Notes: generated by a model from the sequence alone, not told the origin. A stretch of DNA of 9,870 nucleotides from Oligoflexia bacterium (GCA_903842755.1 CAIMNF010000069.1:1-9870), one strand, 5' to 3'. Numbered from the stretch's first letter, positions 1 to 7,207 are shown. Made by a program: numbers and translations.

Positions 1-755
1 GAAATTTTTGCTTGTGATTTAAGCTTAATTTTAAGCTCAATCAATCGCTTCCGGGCGCGCTCCGTCCGACCTGTCCAAAGCGGCGAAGTTTTGACCCGCG
101 CATGTGCTTCCGAGGACGATACTGCTTTTGGATGTGAGTCGACGAGGAAAATCAAATCGTTCCATCGGACGCCAGGATTGGTCTCGGCTTGGATTCCCTC
201 GAGCGGATCCCAATCCACCCACGGACCACTTAAGGACCGACACGCGCTCCCCGATCCTTGACTGGCTAACTGTGCGAGCGTCTTCTTGGTTTTTTCATCA
301 ATGGCGATCTTTATTTTTAGCTCGTCGTGACGTTCACCCACCAAAAGCGCAGCCCATGCCACCGTAAAAGCAGCAAAACTTGAGGCCGAAGTTGCTATCC
401 CTGAAGCAGCCGGAGCATTGTTCATGGTTTCGATCCCCACGCGGTGTGGAAATTGAACCGGATACCCCAATTCATTCAGCGCCGATTTCCAAAGCTCCCG
501 GCGATTCAAAAACCGAAATAGCTTTTCTTGACCTGCCACGGGCGGGAGGTACCTTCCCTCTAAAAATTCAAAAACCGTTTCTTCAGACTGCTCGACCGGA
601 CTTTGATTTTCCGTAAAAGCACAAAGCGTCACGGTTGTACCGAGCGAAGAAAGAGTAATCGAATAACTTGGATTCGCGGGCAACCCCTGATCTTTGCCCA
701 TGTACTTAATCCACGCAATATTCACCGGCGCAAACGCTTTTGCTACGCGTTCCAT
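1..755 (-). CDS. mvaD: Diphosphomevalonate decarboxylase, partial (3' end off the window)
   Basis: This cytosolic GHMP-superfamily enzyme converts mevalonate 5-diphosphate plus ATP to isopentenyl diphosphate, the last step of the mevalonate pathway. The frame is open from the ATG at 755-753 to the left edge, giving 251 codons, against roughly 320-400 residues for the family, so the C-terminus (with the catalytic Asp region) is missing. Visible family blocks are NIAWIKYMGK at residues 12-21, the LPANPSYS loop at 25-32, the ATP-binding block NNAPAASGIATSASS at 112-126, and the decarboxylase hallmark GSGSACRS at 167-174, whose Arg173 corresponds to the active-site Arg of yeast enzyme. SHPKAVSSSEAH at 207-218 is also typical. 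An AGGA at 765-762 lies 6 nt before the start. The start overlaps the end of the upstream kinase gene by 13 nt. It is the last gene visible in the suf-mevalonate train. Confidence 0.93.
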   Translation of the reverse strand, partial: MERVAKAFAPVNIAWIKYMGKDQGLPANPSYSITLSSLGTTVTLCAFTENQSPVEQSEETVFEFLEGRYLPPVAGQEKLFRFLNRRELWKSALNELGYPVQFPHRVGIETMNNAPAASGIATSASSFAAFTVAWAALLVGERHDELKIKIAIDEKTKKTLAQLASQGSGSACRSLSGPWVDWDPLEGIQAETNPGVRWNDLIFLVDSHPKAVSSSEAHARVKTSPLWTGRTERARKRLIELKIKLKSQAKI

Positions 756-1519
756 AGGCGATCCTGTAGGCTTCCCAAATAATGAATGCGTCGCTCGGTC
801 GCAATGTGATCAACAATCGCCGCCGATTGCGGCGAGTCGATCGCAACTAAAAAAACATCATTTAGGCCCGCGCCGCAGCCCTTTACACCGACCACTCCCG
901 TTAAGCCCGCAATAAACTGCCGATCTTGGCTTGCCGCGTGTGTTTCTAATCCAAGCGCAATCAATTGATCGGACCACTCCGTCAGCAGCGATAGATCGGC
1001 AATCGATTGTGCCCGTAAAAATCGGTCAATCAACGGCGATGAATCCGGCAACTGATCTAACGGGAGCGTTTTCCTGAGCGCCACGTCCGTTCTTAGTTTT
1101 CGATTCAAGTCATGCGCGGCCGAAAACACATGGATTTGTGAAAAAAGCGCCCGATGCAACGGTTTAAGCTCCACTGCGCTCCACTGGAGTTGAAGTCCGA
1201 CCCGATCTACCGAAACTTTAAAAAGCGCGCCATTCCCTAGAAAGGCTTCATTTTGCGCGATCAAATCGGCCCCGCTGGCCCGCGGATTCAAGCCACTATA
1301 TTTTTTCCATAATGAAAGTGTATCTAACGGCATCGGACTATTCGCATTGTCCAGCACCCACTTTGCCGTCGAGGATCCAAAGCCCAGTTTCGGTTCGGAC
1401 GCATAAAGCTTAATGGTCGCAACCAGACTGGGTGCACCTTTCAGAACACTGTATTCACCCAACAGAAAAATTTTTCCAGGCACCGCCAAAACATCTTTGG
1501 CCTGAATCTCGGCGTTCAT
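743..1519 (-). CDS. Compact GHMP-family kinase, probably mevalonate or phosphomevalonate kinase
   Basis: A 258-residue GHMP kinase, predicted to phosphorylate mevalonate or phosphomevalonate in the cytosol. Motif 1 is PGKIFLLGEYSVLKGAPSL at residues 14-32. The ATP-binding motif 2 is LGFGSSTA at 45-52. SGADLIAQ at 82-89 carries the candidate catalytic Asp85. The glycine-rich motif 3, KGCGAGLND, lies at about 213-221. The SGAD block and the Asp after motif 3 recall phosphomevalonate kinases, but I cannot fix the substrate from sequence. The protein is short for the family (usually about 300-380): motifs 1 and 2 are only about 12 residues apart, where 50 or more is normal. The frame is intact, so this looks like a compact variant and not a broken gene. 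The ATG shares one base with the sufB stop (TAATG), and the 3' end overlaps mvaD, which supports a mevalonate-pathway role. Confidence 0.82.
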   Translation of the reverse strand: MNAEIQAKDVLAVPGKIFLLGEYSVLKGAPSLVATIKLYASEPKLGFGSSTAKWVLDNANSPMPLDTLSLWKKYSGLNPRASGADLIAQNEAFLGNGALFKVSVDRVGLQLQWSAVELKPLHRALFSQIHVFSAAHDLNRKLRTDVALRKTLPLDQLPDSSPLIDRFLRAQSIADLSLLTEWSDQLIALGLETHAASQDRQFIAGLTGVVGVKGCGAGLNDVFLVAIDSPQSAAIVDHIATERRIHYLGSLQDRLWNA

Positions 1520-2952
1520 TAGCCCACAGATCCCTCTAGTTTTAATTCCAACAAACGGTTTGCTTCCAGCGCAAACTCCATCGGCAATTGCTTAAAAACT
1601 TCGTCGCAATACCCGTTAATAATCAATTTTACTGCATCTTCGGGCGCGACCCCGCGCGACTGTAAATAAAAAAGCTGTTCTTCAGAAACTTTTGAAGCGG
1701 TCGCTTCGTGCTCGACTACCGCGGTTTTATTTTTTACCTGAATATAAGGAATGGTATTCGCTTCGCACTCATCCCCAATCAACAGTGAATCGCACTGCGT
1801 ATGATTACGCGCGCCCGACGCTTGCGGCTGTACGACAACTAACCCGCGATAGGTATTTTTTCCGCGCCCTGTAGAAATCCCTTTCGAAAGAATTCTACTT
1901 CGGGTGTTCTTTCCCAAATGAATCATTTTTGTGCCCGTATCGGCCTGCATACACTCGTTGGTAATGGCGACCGAATAGAACTCGCCCACCGAATGATCTC
2001 CTGCCAAAATGCAACTCGGGTATTTCCAAGTAATCGACGACCCCACCTCAACCTGAGTCCATGAAATCTTCGAATGCGCGCCCTTGCAGAGTCCGCGTTT
2101 GGTCACAAAATTATAAATTCCGCCTTTGCCCTCACGATCCCCTGCATACCAATTTTGGACTGTCGTATATTTGATCGTCGCATGATCTAGCGCTACTAAT
2201 TCTACAATCGCGGCGTGGAGTTGGTTTTCGTCGCGCATCGGCGCAGTACAGCCTTCCATGTAACTCACTTCGGCCCCTTCGTCCGCTACGATTAAGGTTC
2301 GCTCAAACTGACCAGTCCCCTGGGCATTGATTCTAAAATAAGTGGATAAATCGAGCGGGCACTTCACCCCTTTTGGGATATAAACAAACGAACCATCGCT
2401 AAATACGGCCGAATTCAGCGCCGCATAGTAATTATCTTGGGGAGGCACGACGGTACCCAAATACTTTTTAATTAACTCCGGATGATTTCGCACGGCTTCA
2501 CTCATCGAACAAAAAATGATCCCCAGCTTACTTAACTCATCCCGCTGGGTGGTCATCACTGATACCGAATCAAAAACCGCATCGACCGCAACTCCCGCTA
2601 ACATTTTCTGTTCATGGAGAGGAATGCCTAACTTTTCATACGTTTCTAATAATTTGGGGTCGACCTGATCCAGGCTTTCGTACTTCGCTTGTTTTTTTGG
2701 TGCCGAATAATAACTAATAGATTGAAAATCGATTCGCGGATAATGGACTCTCGCCCACGTAGGTTCCTTCAGTTTTGACCACGTCTTTAGTGCCTTCAGC
2801 CGATACTCTAACATAAAGGGCGGCTCGTTTTTCTTTGCAGAAATAAACCGAACCGTTTCTTCCGATAACCCAGGCGGCAAACGGTCTTCTTCAATATCGG
2901 TCGAAAAACCGTATTTGGAATAATCGTTTGAATATTGATTTTCTTTTACCAT
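1519..2952 (-). CDS. sufB: Fe-S cluster assembly scaffold protein SufB
   Basis: SufB is the core scaffold of the cytosolic SufBCD complex, where sulfur and iron are assembled into a cluster. I take the ATG at 2952, giving 477 residues, the usual length. The frame stays open upstream to 3003, but those 17 codons lie wholly inside the preceding gene and do not look like SufB, whereas MVKENQYSNDYSKYGFS does. The N-terminal part (about 1-150) has the family's EETVRFISAKKNEP block. The beta-helix core contains YMEGCTAP (Cys235, matching E. coli Cys254), NHTQCDSLLIG (Cys387, matching Cys405) and VEHEA (Glu416, matching Glu434), the residues linked to cluster building. The C-terminus is the typical QLFYLQSRG followed by LLELKLEGSVG. 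It overlaps the DUF59 gene by 7 nt and the kinase gene by 1 nt. sufB lies last among the suf genes, as in Firmicutes-type sufCDSUB operons. Confidence 0.97.
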   Translation of the reverse strand: MVKENQYSNDYSKYGFSTDIEEDRLPPGLSEETVRFISAKKNEPPFMLEYRLKALKTWSKLKEPTWARVHYPRIDFQSISYYSAPKKQAKYESLDQVDPKLLETYEKLGIPLHEQKMLAGVAVDAVFDSVSVMTTQRDELSKLGIIFCSMSEAVRNHPELIKKYLGTVVPPQDNYYAALNSAVFSDGSFVYIPKGVKCPLDLSTYFRINAQGTGQFERTLIVADEGAEVSYMEGCTAPMRDENQLHAAIVELVALDHATIKYTTVQNWYAGDREGKGGIYNFVTKRGLCKGAHSKISWTQVEVGSSITWKYPSCILAGDHSVGEFYSVAITNECMQADTGTKMIHLGKNTRSRILSKGISTGRGKNTYRGLVVVQPQASGARNHTQCDSLLIGDECEANTIPYIQVKNKTAVVEHEATASKVSEEQLFYLQSRGVAPEDAVKLIINGYCDEVFKQLPMEFALEANRLLELKLEGSVG

Positions 2953-3254
2953 ATACCTAACCGGTCCTTTACTTCGTCCGATGCCATGGTTGCAGGATCC
3001 CACTTTGGATCAAACACTAAATCCACAACCGCCTCTGTGATCCCCGGATACTCCAAAATTCTTTTCTTTACATTGCCCACGAAAACGTCGGCGATCGGAC
3101 AGTGCGGAGAAGTGAGGGTCATTTTTACTTTGCCTTGATTGCCGTTCGGCCCTTCTTCGATTTCCGCATCATAGACCAAACCAAGATCCACGATGGAAAT
3201 AAACATTTCCGGATCTTCCACTGGCCGCAACCCTTCCAAGAATTCGGGTTTCAT
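2946..3254 (-). CDS. sufT: DUF59/MIP18-family Fe-S maturation factor (SufT/PaaD-like)
   Basis: A 102-residue single-domain protein of the MIP18 (DUF59) family. Relatives act as accessory factors in Fe-S protein maturation, alone (SufT, YitW) or in larger assemblies (PaaD, eukaryotic Cia2/MIP18). The family signature is clear: DPEMFISIVDLGLVYD at residues 14-29, the TSPHCP motif with the conserved Cys52 at 48-53, and WDPATMASDEVKDRLG near the C-terminus (85-100). The start ATG overlaps the sufU stop in an ATGA (4 nt), and a GGAAGG lies 9 nt upstream of it. The 3' end overlaps the sufB start by 7 nt. Its place between sufU and sufB inside the suf operon argues for cluster maturation and against a phenylacetate-degradation role. 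The symbol follows this context; the exact client proteins are unknown. Confidence 0.9.
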   Translation of the reverse strand: MKPEFLEGLRPVEDPEMFISIVDLGLVYDAEIEEGPNGNQGKVKMTLTSPHCPIADVFVGNVKKRILEYPGITEAVVDLVFDPKWDPATMASDEVKDRLGIW

Positions 3255-3706
3255 ACCGCTTTACCTTCCAATGCTTTTTTAAGTGTGGTCCAGGGCAACA
3301 GCGCACATTTAATGCGGACTGGAAAACGCTTCACTCCATAAAGAGCAGTGAGGTCATCGCCACTTTCATCCGCAGGCAATATGCGGACCGAAGCTCCCTC
3401 TTGACCCTGCATTTTTGCACGAAACGCCTCGATCCAGCTCAGCGCCTGCTCTTTGGACAGTTGGCTCACCCGCTCCGACATAATACTCGCCGAAGCCATA
3501 CAAATCGAACACCCTTCACCTTGGTACTGTAGCTTCAGCGCCCCATCGCTCTCTGCGCTGACGTAAAGATCAACTTTATCGCCACAGAGCGGATTGTAGC
3601 CATGCTCGTGCACTACATTCGCTCCCTCAAGCTTGCCCCAATTCCGAGGAGCTTCATGATGATCGGCCAATATTTCACCGAAAACTTCCCGATACGTGTC
3701 ACTCAT
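3251..3706 (-). CDS. sufU: SufU-type sulfur acceptor / Fe-S assembly protein
   Basis: SufU accepts sulfane sulfur from the cysteine desulfurase SufS and passes it to the SufBCD scaffold. In Firmicutes it is a zinc-bound sulfurtransferase. The protein has 151 residues from the ATG at 3706, which overlaps the sufS stop as ATGA; a longer reading from 3760 would lie within sufS and is not SufU-like. Zinc and sulfur ligands are all present: Cys41 and Asp43 in NPLCGDKV, Cys66 in GCSICMASAS, and Cys134 in KCALLPW. The first three have the same numbering as in the Bacillus subtilis protein. About 20 extra residues before the last Cys, and no IscU-type His before it, separate SufU from IscU. An additional Cys69 (GCSIC) is present. 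There is no sufE in the window, consistent with SufU doing that job here. Confidence 0.94.
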   Translation of the reverse strand: MSDTYREVFGEILADHHEAPRNWGKLEGANVVHEHGYNPLCGDKVDLYVSAESDGALKLQYQGEGCSICMASASIMSERVSQLSKEQALSWIEAFRAKMQGQEGASVRILPADESGDDLTALYGVKRFPVRIKCALLPWTTLKKALEGKAV

Positions 3707-4980
3707 AGGCGCTTCTTTCTTGCAAAAAACGTTTGAGATTCTCGAAGGGCTTCCACCCACAAATCGGCCTCGTCTGGCGTGTTGTAAAAGCTAAAACTTG
3801 CGCGACACGTGGCCGGTAATCCTAGCTTTTGCATCAACGGATGGGCGCAGTGATGGCCCGCGCGCACCGAAATTCCGCGCAAATCCAAAAAGGTCGCTAA
3901 GTCGTGCGCATGGACACCCTCAATCGCCACACTAAAAATTGCTCCGCGATGATGGGGGCTGCTTGGCCCAAGAAGACGGACCCCCGGTAAGCCTTCGAGC
4001 TTCTTCAGCACATACTCGGTCAGTTTCTGCTCGTAATGTTCAATCCGCCGTCTGCCTAACGTCTCTAAATAGTCAACGGCCGCCCCCAATCCAATTACCG
4101 ACGCAATATTGGGCGTTCCCGCTTCAAACTTATGGGGGAGTTCATTCCATTCCGAATCCAAATCACCCACATGGGAAATCATATTGCCTCCCATTTGGTC
4201 CGGAGGCATTTTTTCCAATACGTTTTTTTTCCCCCATAAAACGCCTACTCCCGTAGGACCGCACATCTTATGCGAAGAAAATGCCAAAAAATCGATCGGA
4301 CCAAGTCGATCAATACTCAAATCTAAATGAGCAATTCCCTGGGCCGCATCGATCACGATGGTGGTACCTACAAGCTTAAAGCGCGACGCTAGCGAGGCGA
4401 TGGGATTAATGACTCCGGTGACGTTGCTCATTAAGGTCATGGCTAAGATTTTTGGCTTCAACGCTAAAACGCGATCTACCTCTTTGGGATCAAGCTTCAA
4501 GTCTTCGGTCAGCTCGATGATCTCAAAGCGGGCCTTTTTGCGCTTTGCCAATTGCTGCCACGGAACAAAGTTGGAGTGGTGTTCCATCCGGGTCACTGCA
4601 ATGACATCTCCTTCTTTTAAAAAAGACTCCCCAAAGGAACGGCATACTAAATTTACCGAACCGGTCGTCCCAGACGTAAAAATAATTTCTTGTTCCGAAA
4701 CAGTTCCACCGCTTGCACTTAAAAAGCGGGCCACCTTGCCTCGGACCGACTCATAAGCATCCGTTGCTTCCTGGCTGAGTTGATAAACCCCTCGATGAAC
4801 ATTGGCATTGCTATGCGTATAGTAATGAACCATGGCATCGATCATTTTTTTAGGCCGCTGAGAAGTCGATGCATTATCCAAATACACAATCGGCCGCCCC
4901 TGAATTTTCCGTTCAAAAATGGGGAAATCTTCTCTGACGAGCGGAATATTGATCGAATCGGACGAAGGTTCAAAAATCAT
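3703..4980 (-). CDS. sufS: Cysteine desulfurase SufS (group II, PLP-dependent)
   Basis: SufS removes sulfur from L-cysteine as a persulfide, releasing alanine, and so supplies sulfur to the SUF system in the cytosol. The 425-residue length is about normal (roughly 405-415 plus a short extension). The fold-type I aminotransferase signature is complete. It includes LDNAST at 34-39, SGTTGSVNL at 103-111, His134 in RMEHHSN, Asp211 and Gln214 in IDAAQG, and the PLP lysine Lys238 in SSHKMCGPTG. The catalytic Cys378 sits in RAGHHCAHP with the short loop typical of group II enzymes, and Arg393 follows in TCRASF. The ATG at 4980 is preceded by a strong GGGGGAG 6 nt upstream. It overlaps sufD by 11 nt and sufU by 4 nt. 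The pairing with SufU in place of SufE suggests a B. subtilis-like SufS-SufU transfer. Confidence 0.97.
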   Translation of the reverse strand: MIFEPSSDSINIPLVREDFPIFERKIQGRPIVYLDNASTSQRPKKMIDAMVHYYTHSNANVHRGVYQLSQEATDAYESVRGKVARFLSASGGTVSEQEIIFTSGTTGSVNLVCRSFGESFLKEGDVIAVTRMEHHSNFVPWQQLAKRKKARFEIIELTEDLKLDPKEVDRVLALKPKILAMTLMSNVTGVINPIASLASRFKLVGTTIVIDAAQGIAHLDLSIDRLGPIDFLAFSSHKMCGPTGVGVLWGKKNVLEKMPPDQMGGNMISHVGDLDSEWNELPHKFEAGTPNIASVIGLGAAVDYLETLGRRRIEHYEQKLTEYVLKKLEGLPGVRLLGPSSPHHRGAIFSVAIEGVHAHDLATFLDLRGISVRAGHHCAHPLMQKLGLPATCRASFSFYNTPDEADLWVEALRESQTFFARKKRL

Positions 4981-5968
4981 TGACGTCTCCCCCTTCGATT
5001 CGTAAACCTAGCGCAAGTTCGACGGCTTCGCGGGTTTCGGTATTTTTAATCCAGTCGATGGCTTGCTTCATAAACCCTGTACGCACCATTTGCTGCGCTT
5101 CGGCCTGATCAATGCCGCGACTTTGGAGGTACATCAGCTGCTCCGGATCGAGCGAACTTACCGTACTTCCATGTCCACACTTCACCTCGCTATTGGCAAT
5201 TAAAAGTTTTGGAAAAGTATCGACCGATGCTCGGTCAGAGAGAATCAAGTTCTTGTTTTTTTGAAAAGCCTCGGTAAAAAAAGCGCCGGGCTCAATATTC
5301 AATTGACCATTAAAAATAGAATGCGCTTGGTCCTGCACTACCGCAAAAGCAGTGAGGTGACTTTGGGTATGGGGAACGGTGTGGTGAACATCCACCCACA
5401 AATCTTGGCGTTGCGATTTCCGTCCTACGGTTAAACCATGAATTTGGGCCGAAGCGCCTTCGCCCACGCAATCCACATGGCAACGAACTTGTCCTTTTTC
5501 GCTCCCTTGTTGAACGAGAGTAAGATTCAAGGTCGCGTCTTTTGCTAACGAAAAATAAATGCGGTGAAAGGCTTGTACCGCTTCTTTTGCAAATTCGGCG
5601 GTGTCTTGAAAGAGAACCATTTCGAGCGTGGCTTTTTCTTGAACTTGAACGTGCCAAACCTGATTCACCCATTGCAGGCCTAACGTTGAATCCGGGCCTT
5701 TTTCGAATAAATGGGCCTCAGCCCCCACTGGAATAACCACGGTTTTGATCTGCCCCTGCTGCCGCGCGAGCTCCGCAAAAGGATCATTTTGGAAAACCAG
5801 GGGCAATGGCTCCTGCACCGAAGAATGCGTGCTTGCAGGCTTCGCTTCAATGCCCCAAGTAAGGTCGCTCAATCCTAAAAATTTAAAGCCTTCTAGGCGC
5901 GCACTTTTCTGAAAAAGCTCGGCAAGATCGGCAGATAGGGATAGCGCACCGGTTGAGGGAGTGGTCAT
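4970..5968 (-). CDS. sufD: Fe-S cluster assembly protein SufD (short form)
   Basis: SufD is the SufB paralogue that completes the SufBC2D scaffold and helps with iron entry. The C-terminal half is recognisable: the LIANSEVKCGHGSTVSSLD block at about 256-274 holds Cys264 and His266, which match E. coli Cys358 and His360, followed by EQLMYLQSRGI at 276-286. The start is the ATG at 5968, which forms an ATGA with the sufC stop; a TTG four codons upstream is possible but less likely. At 332 residues it is shorter than the usual 400-440. The N-terminal region before the beta-helix (about 1-110) is reduced and poorly recognisable, and SufB-like residues are confined to the core. The gene overlaps sufS by 11 nt. 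Identification rests on the His-containing block and on its place between sufC and sufS. Confidence 0.93.
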   Translation of the reverse strand: MTTPSTGALSLSADLAELFQKSARLEGFKFLGLSDLTWGIEAKPASTHSSVQEPLPLVFQNDPFAELARQQGQIKTVVIPVGAEAHLFEKGPDSTLGLQWVNQVWHVQVQEKATLEMVLFQDTAEFAKEAVQAFHRIYFSLAKDATLNLTLVQQGSEKGQVRCHVDCVGEGASAQIHGLTVGRKSQRQDLWVDVHHTVPHTQSHLTAFAVVQDQAHSIFNGQLNIEPGAFFTEAFQKNKNLILSDRASVDTFPKLLIANSEVKCGHGSTVSSLDPEQLMYLQSRGIDQAEAQQMVRTGFMKQAIDWIKNTETREAVELALGLRIEGGDVNDF

Positions 5969-6714
5969 TGCATAATCCAATCATAGCCTTGCTCCTCCAG
6001 CTTCAGAGCAAGCTCGGCGCCACCGGTTTTTAAAATTTTTCCGCCTCCAAACACATGAACCACGTCGGGTTTAATATAGTTTAGCATGCGTTGATAATGC
6101 GTAATCACCAACATTCCACGCTCCGGTGAGCGGTAGGACTGCAAGTTTTCTGAAACGATTTTGAGCGCATCAATATCTAGGCCTGAGTCCGTCTCATCCA
6201 GAACCGCCATTTTAGGTTGCAACAATCGCAATTGTAATGTTTCCAGCCGCTTCTTTTCACCGCCACTAAACCCTTCGTTCAGGGAGCGGGTCATGAACGC
6301 ATCCGGAATATTTAATTTTTTCATTTCCTCTTTGATCACGGCACGCAGCTGGGTGGGCTGCAAATCGCCGTTGTTTCCTGCGCGAACGGCTTTGAGCGAG
6401 GCTCTTAAAAAGCTCGCAACGGTCACTCCTGGAATCGCGACTGGATATTGAAAAGCCAAAAAAAGCCGCTTACGAGCCCGCTCTTCGGGCGACAAAGCGG
6501 TAATTTCTTCGCCCTGGAGAAAGATCTTTCCAGAAAGGACGTGATACCGTGGATGCCCCATCAACGTATAAGCAAGAGTAGTCTTACCCGTTCCGTTCCG
6601 ACCCATCACCGCGTGCACTTCACCCGCAGCCACGGTCAGATTTACACCATTTAAAACCTTTTTCCCTTCCACTTCTACATGAAGGTCTTTTATTTCAAAC
6701 AACGGAGCACTCAT
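5965..6714 (-). CDS. sufC: Fe-S assembly ATPase SufC
   Basis: SufC is the soluble ABC-type ATPase of SufBC2D; its ATP-driven dimerisation reshapes SufB and SufD during cluster assembly. In 249 residues it has Walker A GRNGTGKTT (38-46), a Q-loop Gln89, the signature FSGGEKKR (149-156), Walker B MAVLDE ending in Asp173 and Glu174, the SufC-specific ETDSGLDIDALK, and the switch His206 in ITHYQR. Phrases such as MGHPRY, LNEGFSGGEKKR and GYDWI at the C-terminus are those of Firmicutes-type SufC. Two small departures are Arg39 where Pro is usual in Walker A, and LETLQ where NEILQ is common after the signature. The ATG at 6714 has GAGG 7 nt upstream and lies inside the 3' end of the regulator gene (20 nt overlap). 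It ends in ATGA with sufD. Confidence 0.97.
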   Translation of the reverse strand: MSAPLFEIKDLHVEVEGKKVLNGVNLTVAAGEVHAVMGRNGTGKTTLAYTLMGHPRYHVLSGKIFLQGEEITALSPEERARKRLFLAFQYPVAIPGVTVASFLRASLKAVRAGNNGDLQPTQLRAVIKEEMKKLNIPDAFMTRSLNEGFSGGEKKRLETLQLRLLQPKMAVLDETDSGLDIDALKIVSENLQSYRSPERGMLVITHYQRMLNYIKPDVVHVFGGGKILKTGGAELALKLEEQGYDWIMQ

Positions 6715-7207
6715 CCGAGGGCCTCACTTTCAATTTCAGTTGATCAATATTTTTGCGGGCAATCGCTTCGGTCTTTGCTAAGGTTTCGGCCTCCGTTTTC
6801 AAAAGATCGCTTAAGGTTAGCTCGCGCGTAAACTCATCAATGTATAACGACAAAATCCGCCAAAATGGCCTGATGGAGCACGAGTCGCCCCGTAAACACG
6901 TATTCGCCTTCCCCGCAAACTGGTCGCAAAACTCTTCCGAATCCTTATTCTTTCCCGTCAACGCCTCGAAAACAGATTTCAATGAAATCTCACTTGCAGG
7001 CCGGGTCAGCGCGAAGCCCCCATTAATCCCACGGAACGTTCGTACCAAATTTGCCTTTTTCAAGTAGAGCATAAACTTCGATACATACTCTACCGAAAGC
7101 CCTTCAAGCTCAGCGATCTGAGGAGCCGATAGCGTCTCCCCCGGGTTAAGTGATGCTAGCCTTACGGCGCACCGCAATCCGTACTCTTCTGAAGCAGATA
7201 CATTCAT
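6695..7207 (-). CDS. Rrf2-family transcription regulator with Fe-S cysteine cluster (IscR/SufR-like)
   Basis: A 170-residue winged-helix DNA-binding protein of the Rrf2 family, likely sensing Fe-S status and controlling the downstream suf genes. The N-terminus SASEEYGLRCAVRLA is the family hallmark. The recognition helix region lies around GLSVEYVSKFMLYLKKANLV (36-55), and the wing is RGINGGFALTRP (59-70). Cys94, Cys104 and Cys110 form a C-x9-C-x5-C set in the position of the IscR cluster ligands (C-x5-C-x5-C in E. coli), so binding of an Fe-S cluster is probable. A further Cys167 sits in a tail after a long C-terminal helix. I use the ATG at 7207; a TTG three codons upstream is possible. No strong ribosome binding site is seen. 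It is the first gene of the train, overlapping sufC by 20 nt, which suggests autoregulation. IscR-like versus SufR-like function cannot be settled from sequence. Confidence 0.92.
   Translation of the reverse strand: MNVSASEEYGLRCAVRLASLNPGETLSAPQIAELEGLSVEYVSKFMLYLKKANLVRTFRGINGGFALTRPASEISLKSVFEALTGKNKDSEEFCDQFAGKANTCLRGDSCSIRPFWRILSLYIDEFTRELTLSDLLKTEAETLAKTEAIARKNIDQLKLKVRPSDECSVV

Larger units (their letters stand above)
1..7207 (-). other. Continuous nine-gene overlapping suf-mevalonate operon
   Basis: The genes rrf2, sufC, sufD, sufS, sufU, DUF59, sufB, GHMP kinase and mvaD all read on the minus strand, with overlaps of 20, 4, 11, 4, 4, 7, 1 and 13 nt in that order. There is no room for an intergenic terminator, and the only intergenic promoter space is upstream of the regulator. 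Single transcription with translational coupling is therefore the simplest reading. The operon continues past the left edge, since mvaD is unfinished. Confidence 0.85.

Noticed and set aside
37..243. Minus-strand 68-codon open frame
   Set aside because: It is out of frame within mvaD, whose own frame is open through this region with clear family motifs; no frameshift is needed.
2953..3003. N-terminal extension of SufB (17 codons before the ATG at 2952)
   Set aside because: It lies wholly within the DUF59 gene, has no SufB similarity, and the ATG at 2952 gives normal length and the expected operon overlap.
3707..3760. N-terminal extension of SufU (18 codons before the ATG at 3706)
   Set aside because: It is embedded in the 3' end of sufS; the ATG at 3706 gives an ATGA junction and cysteine numbering that agrees with characterised SufU.
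3939..4256. 105-codon plus-strand open frame opposite sufS
   Set aside because: It is a reverse-strand shadow of strongly conserved SufS coding sequence with no family features.
5310..5672. 120-codon open frame on the minus strand inside sufD
   Set aside because: It is a shifted frame of sufD, low complexity and rich in Arg and Ser, as expected of a shadow.
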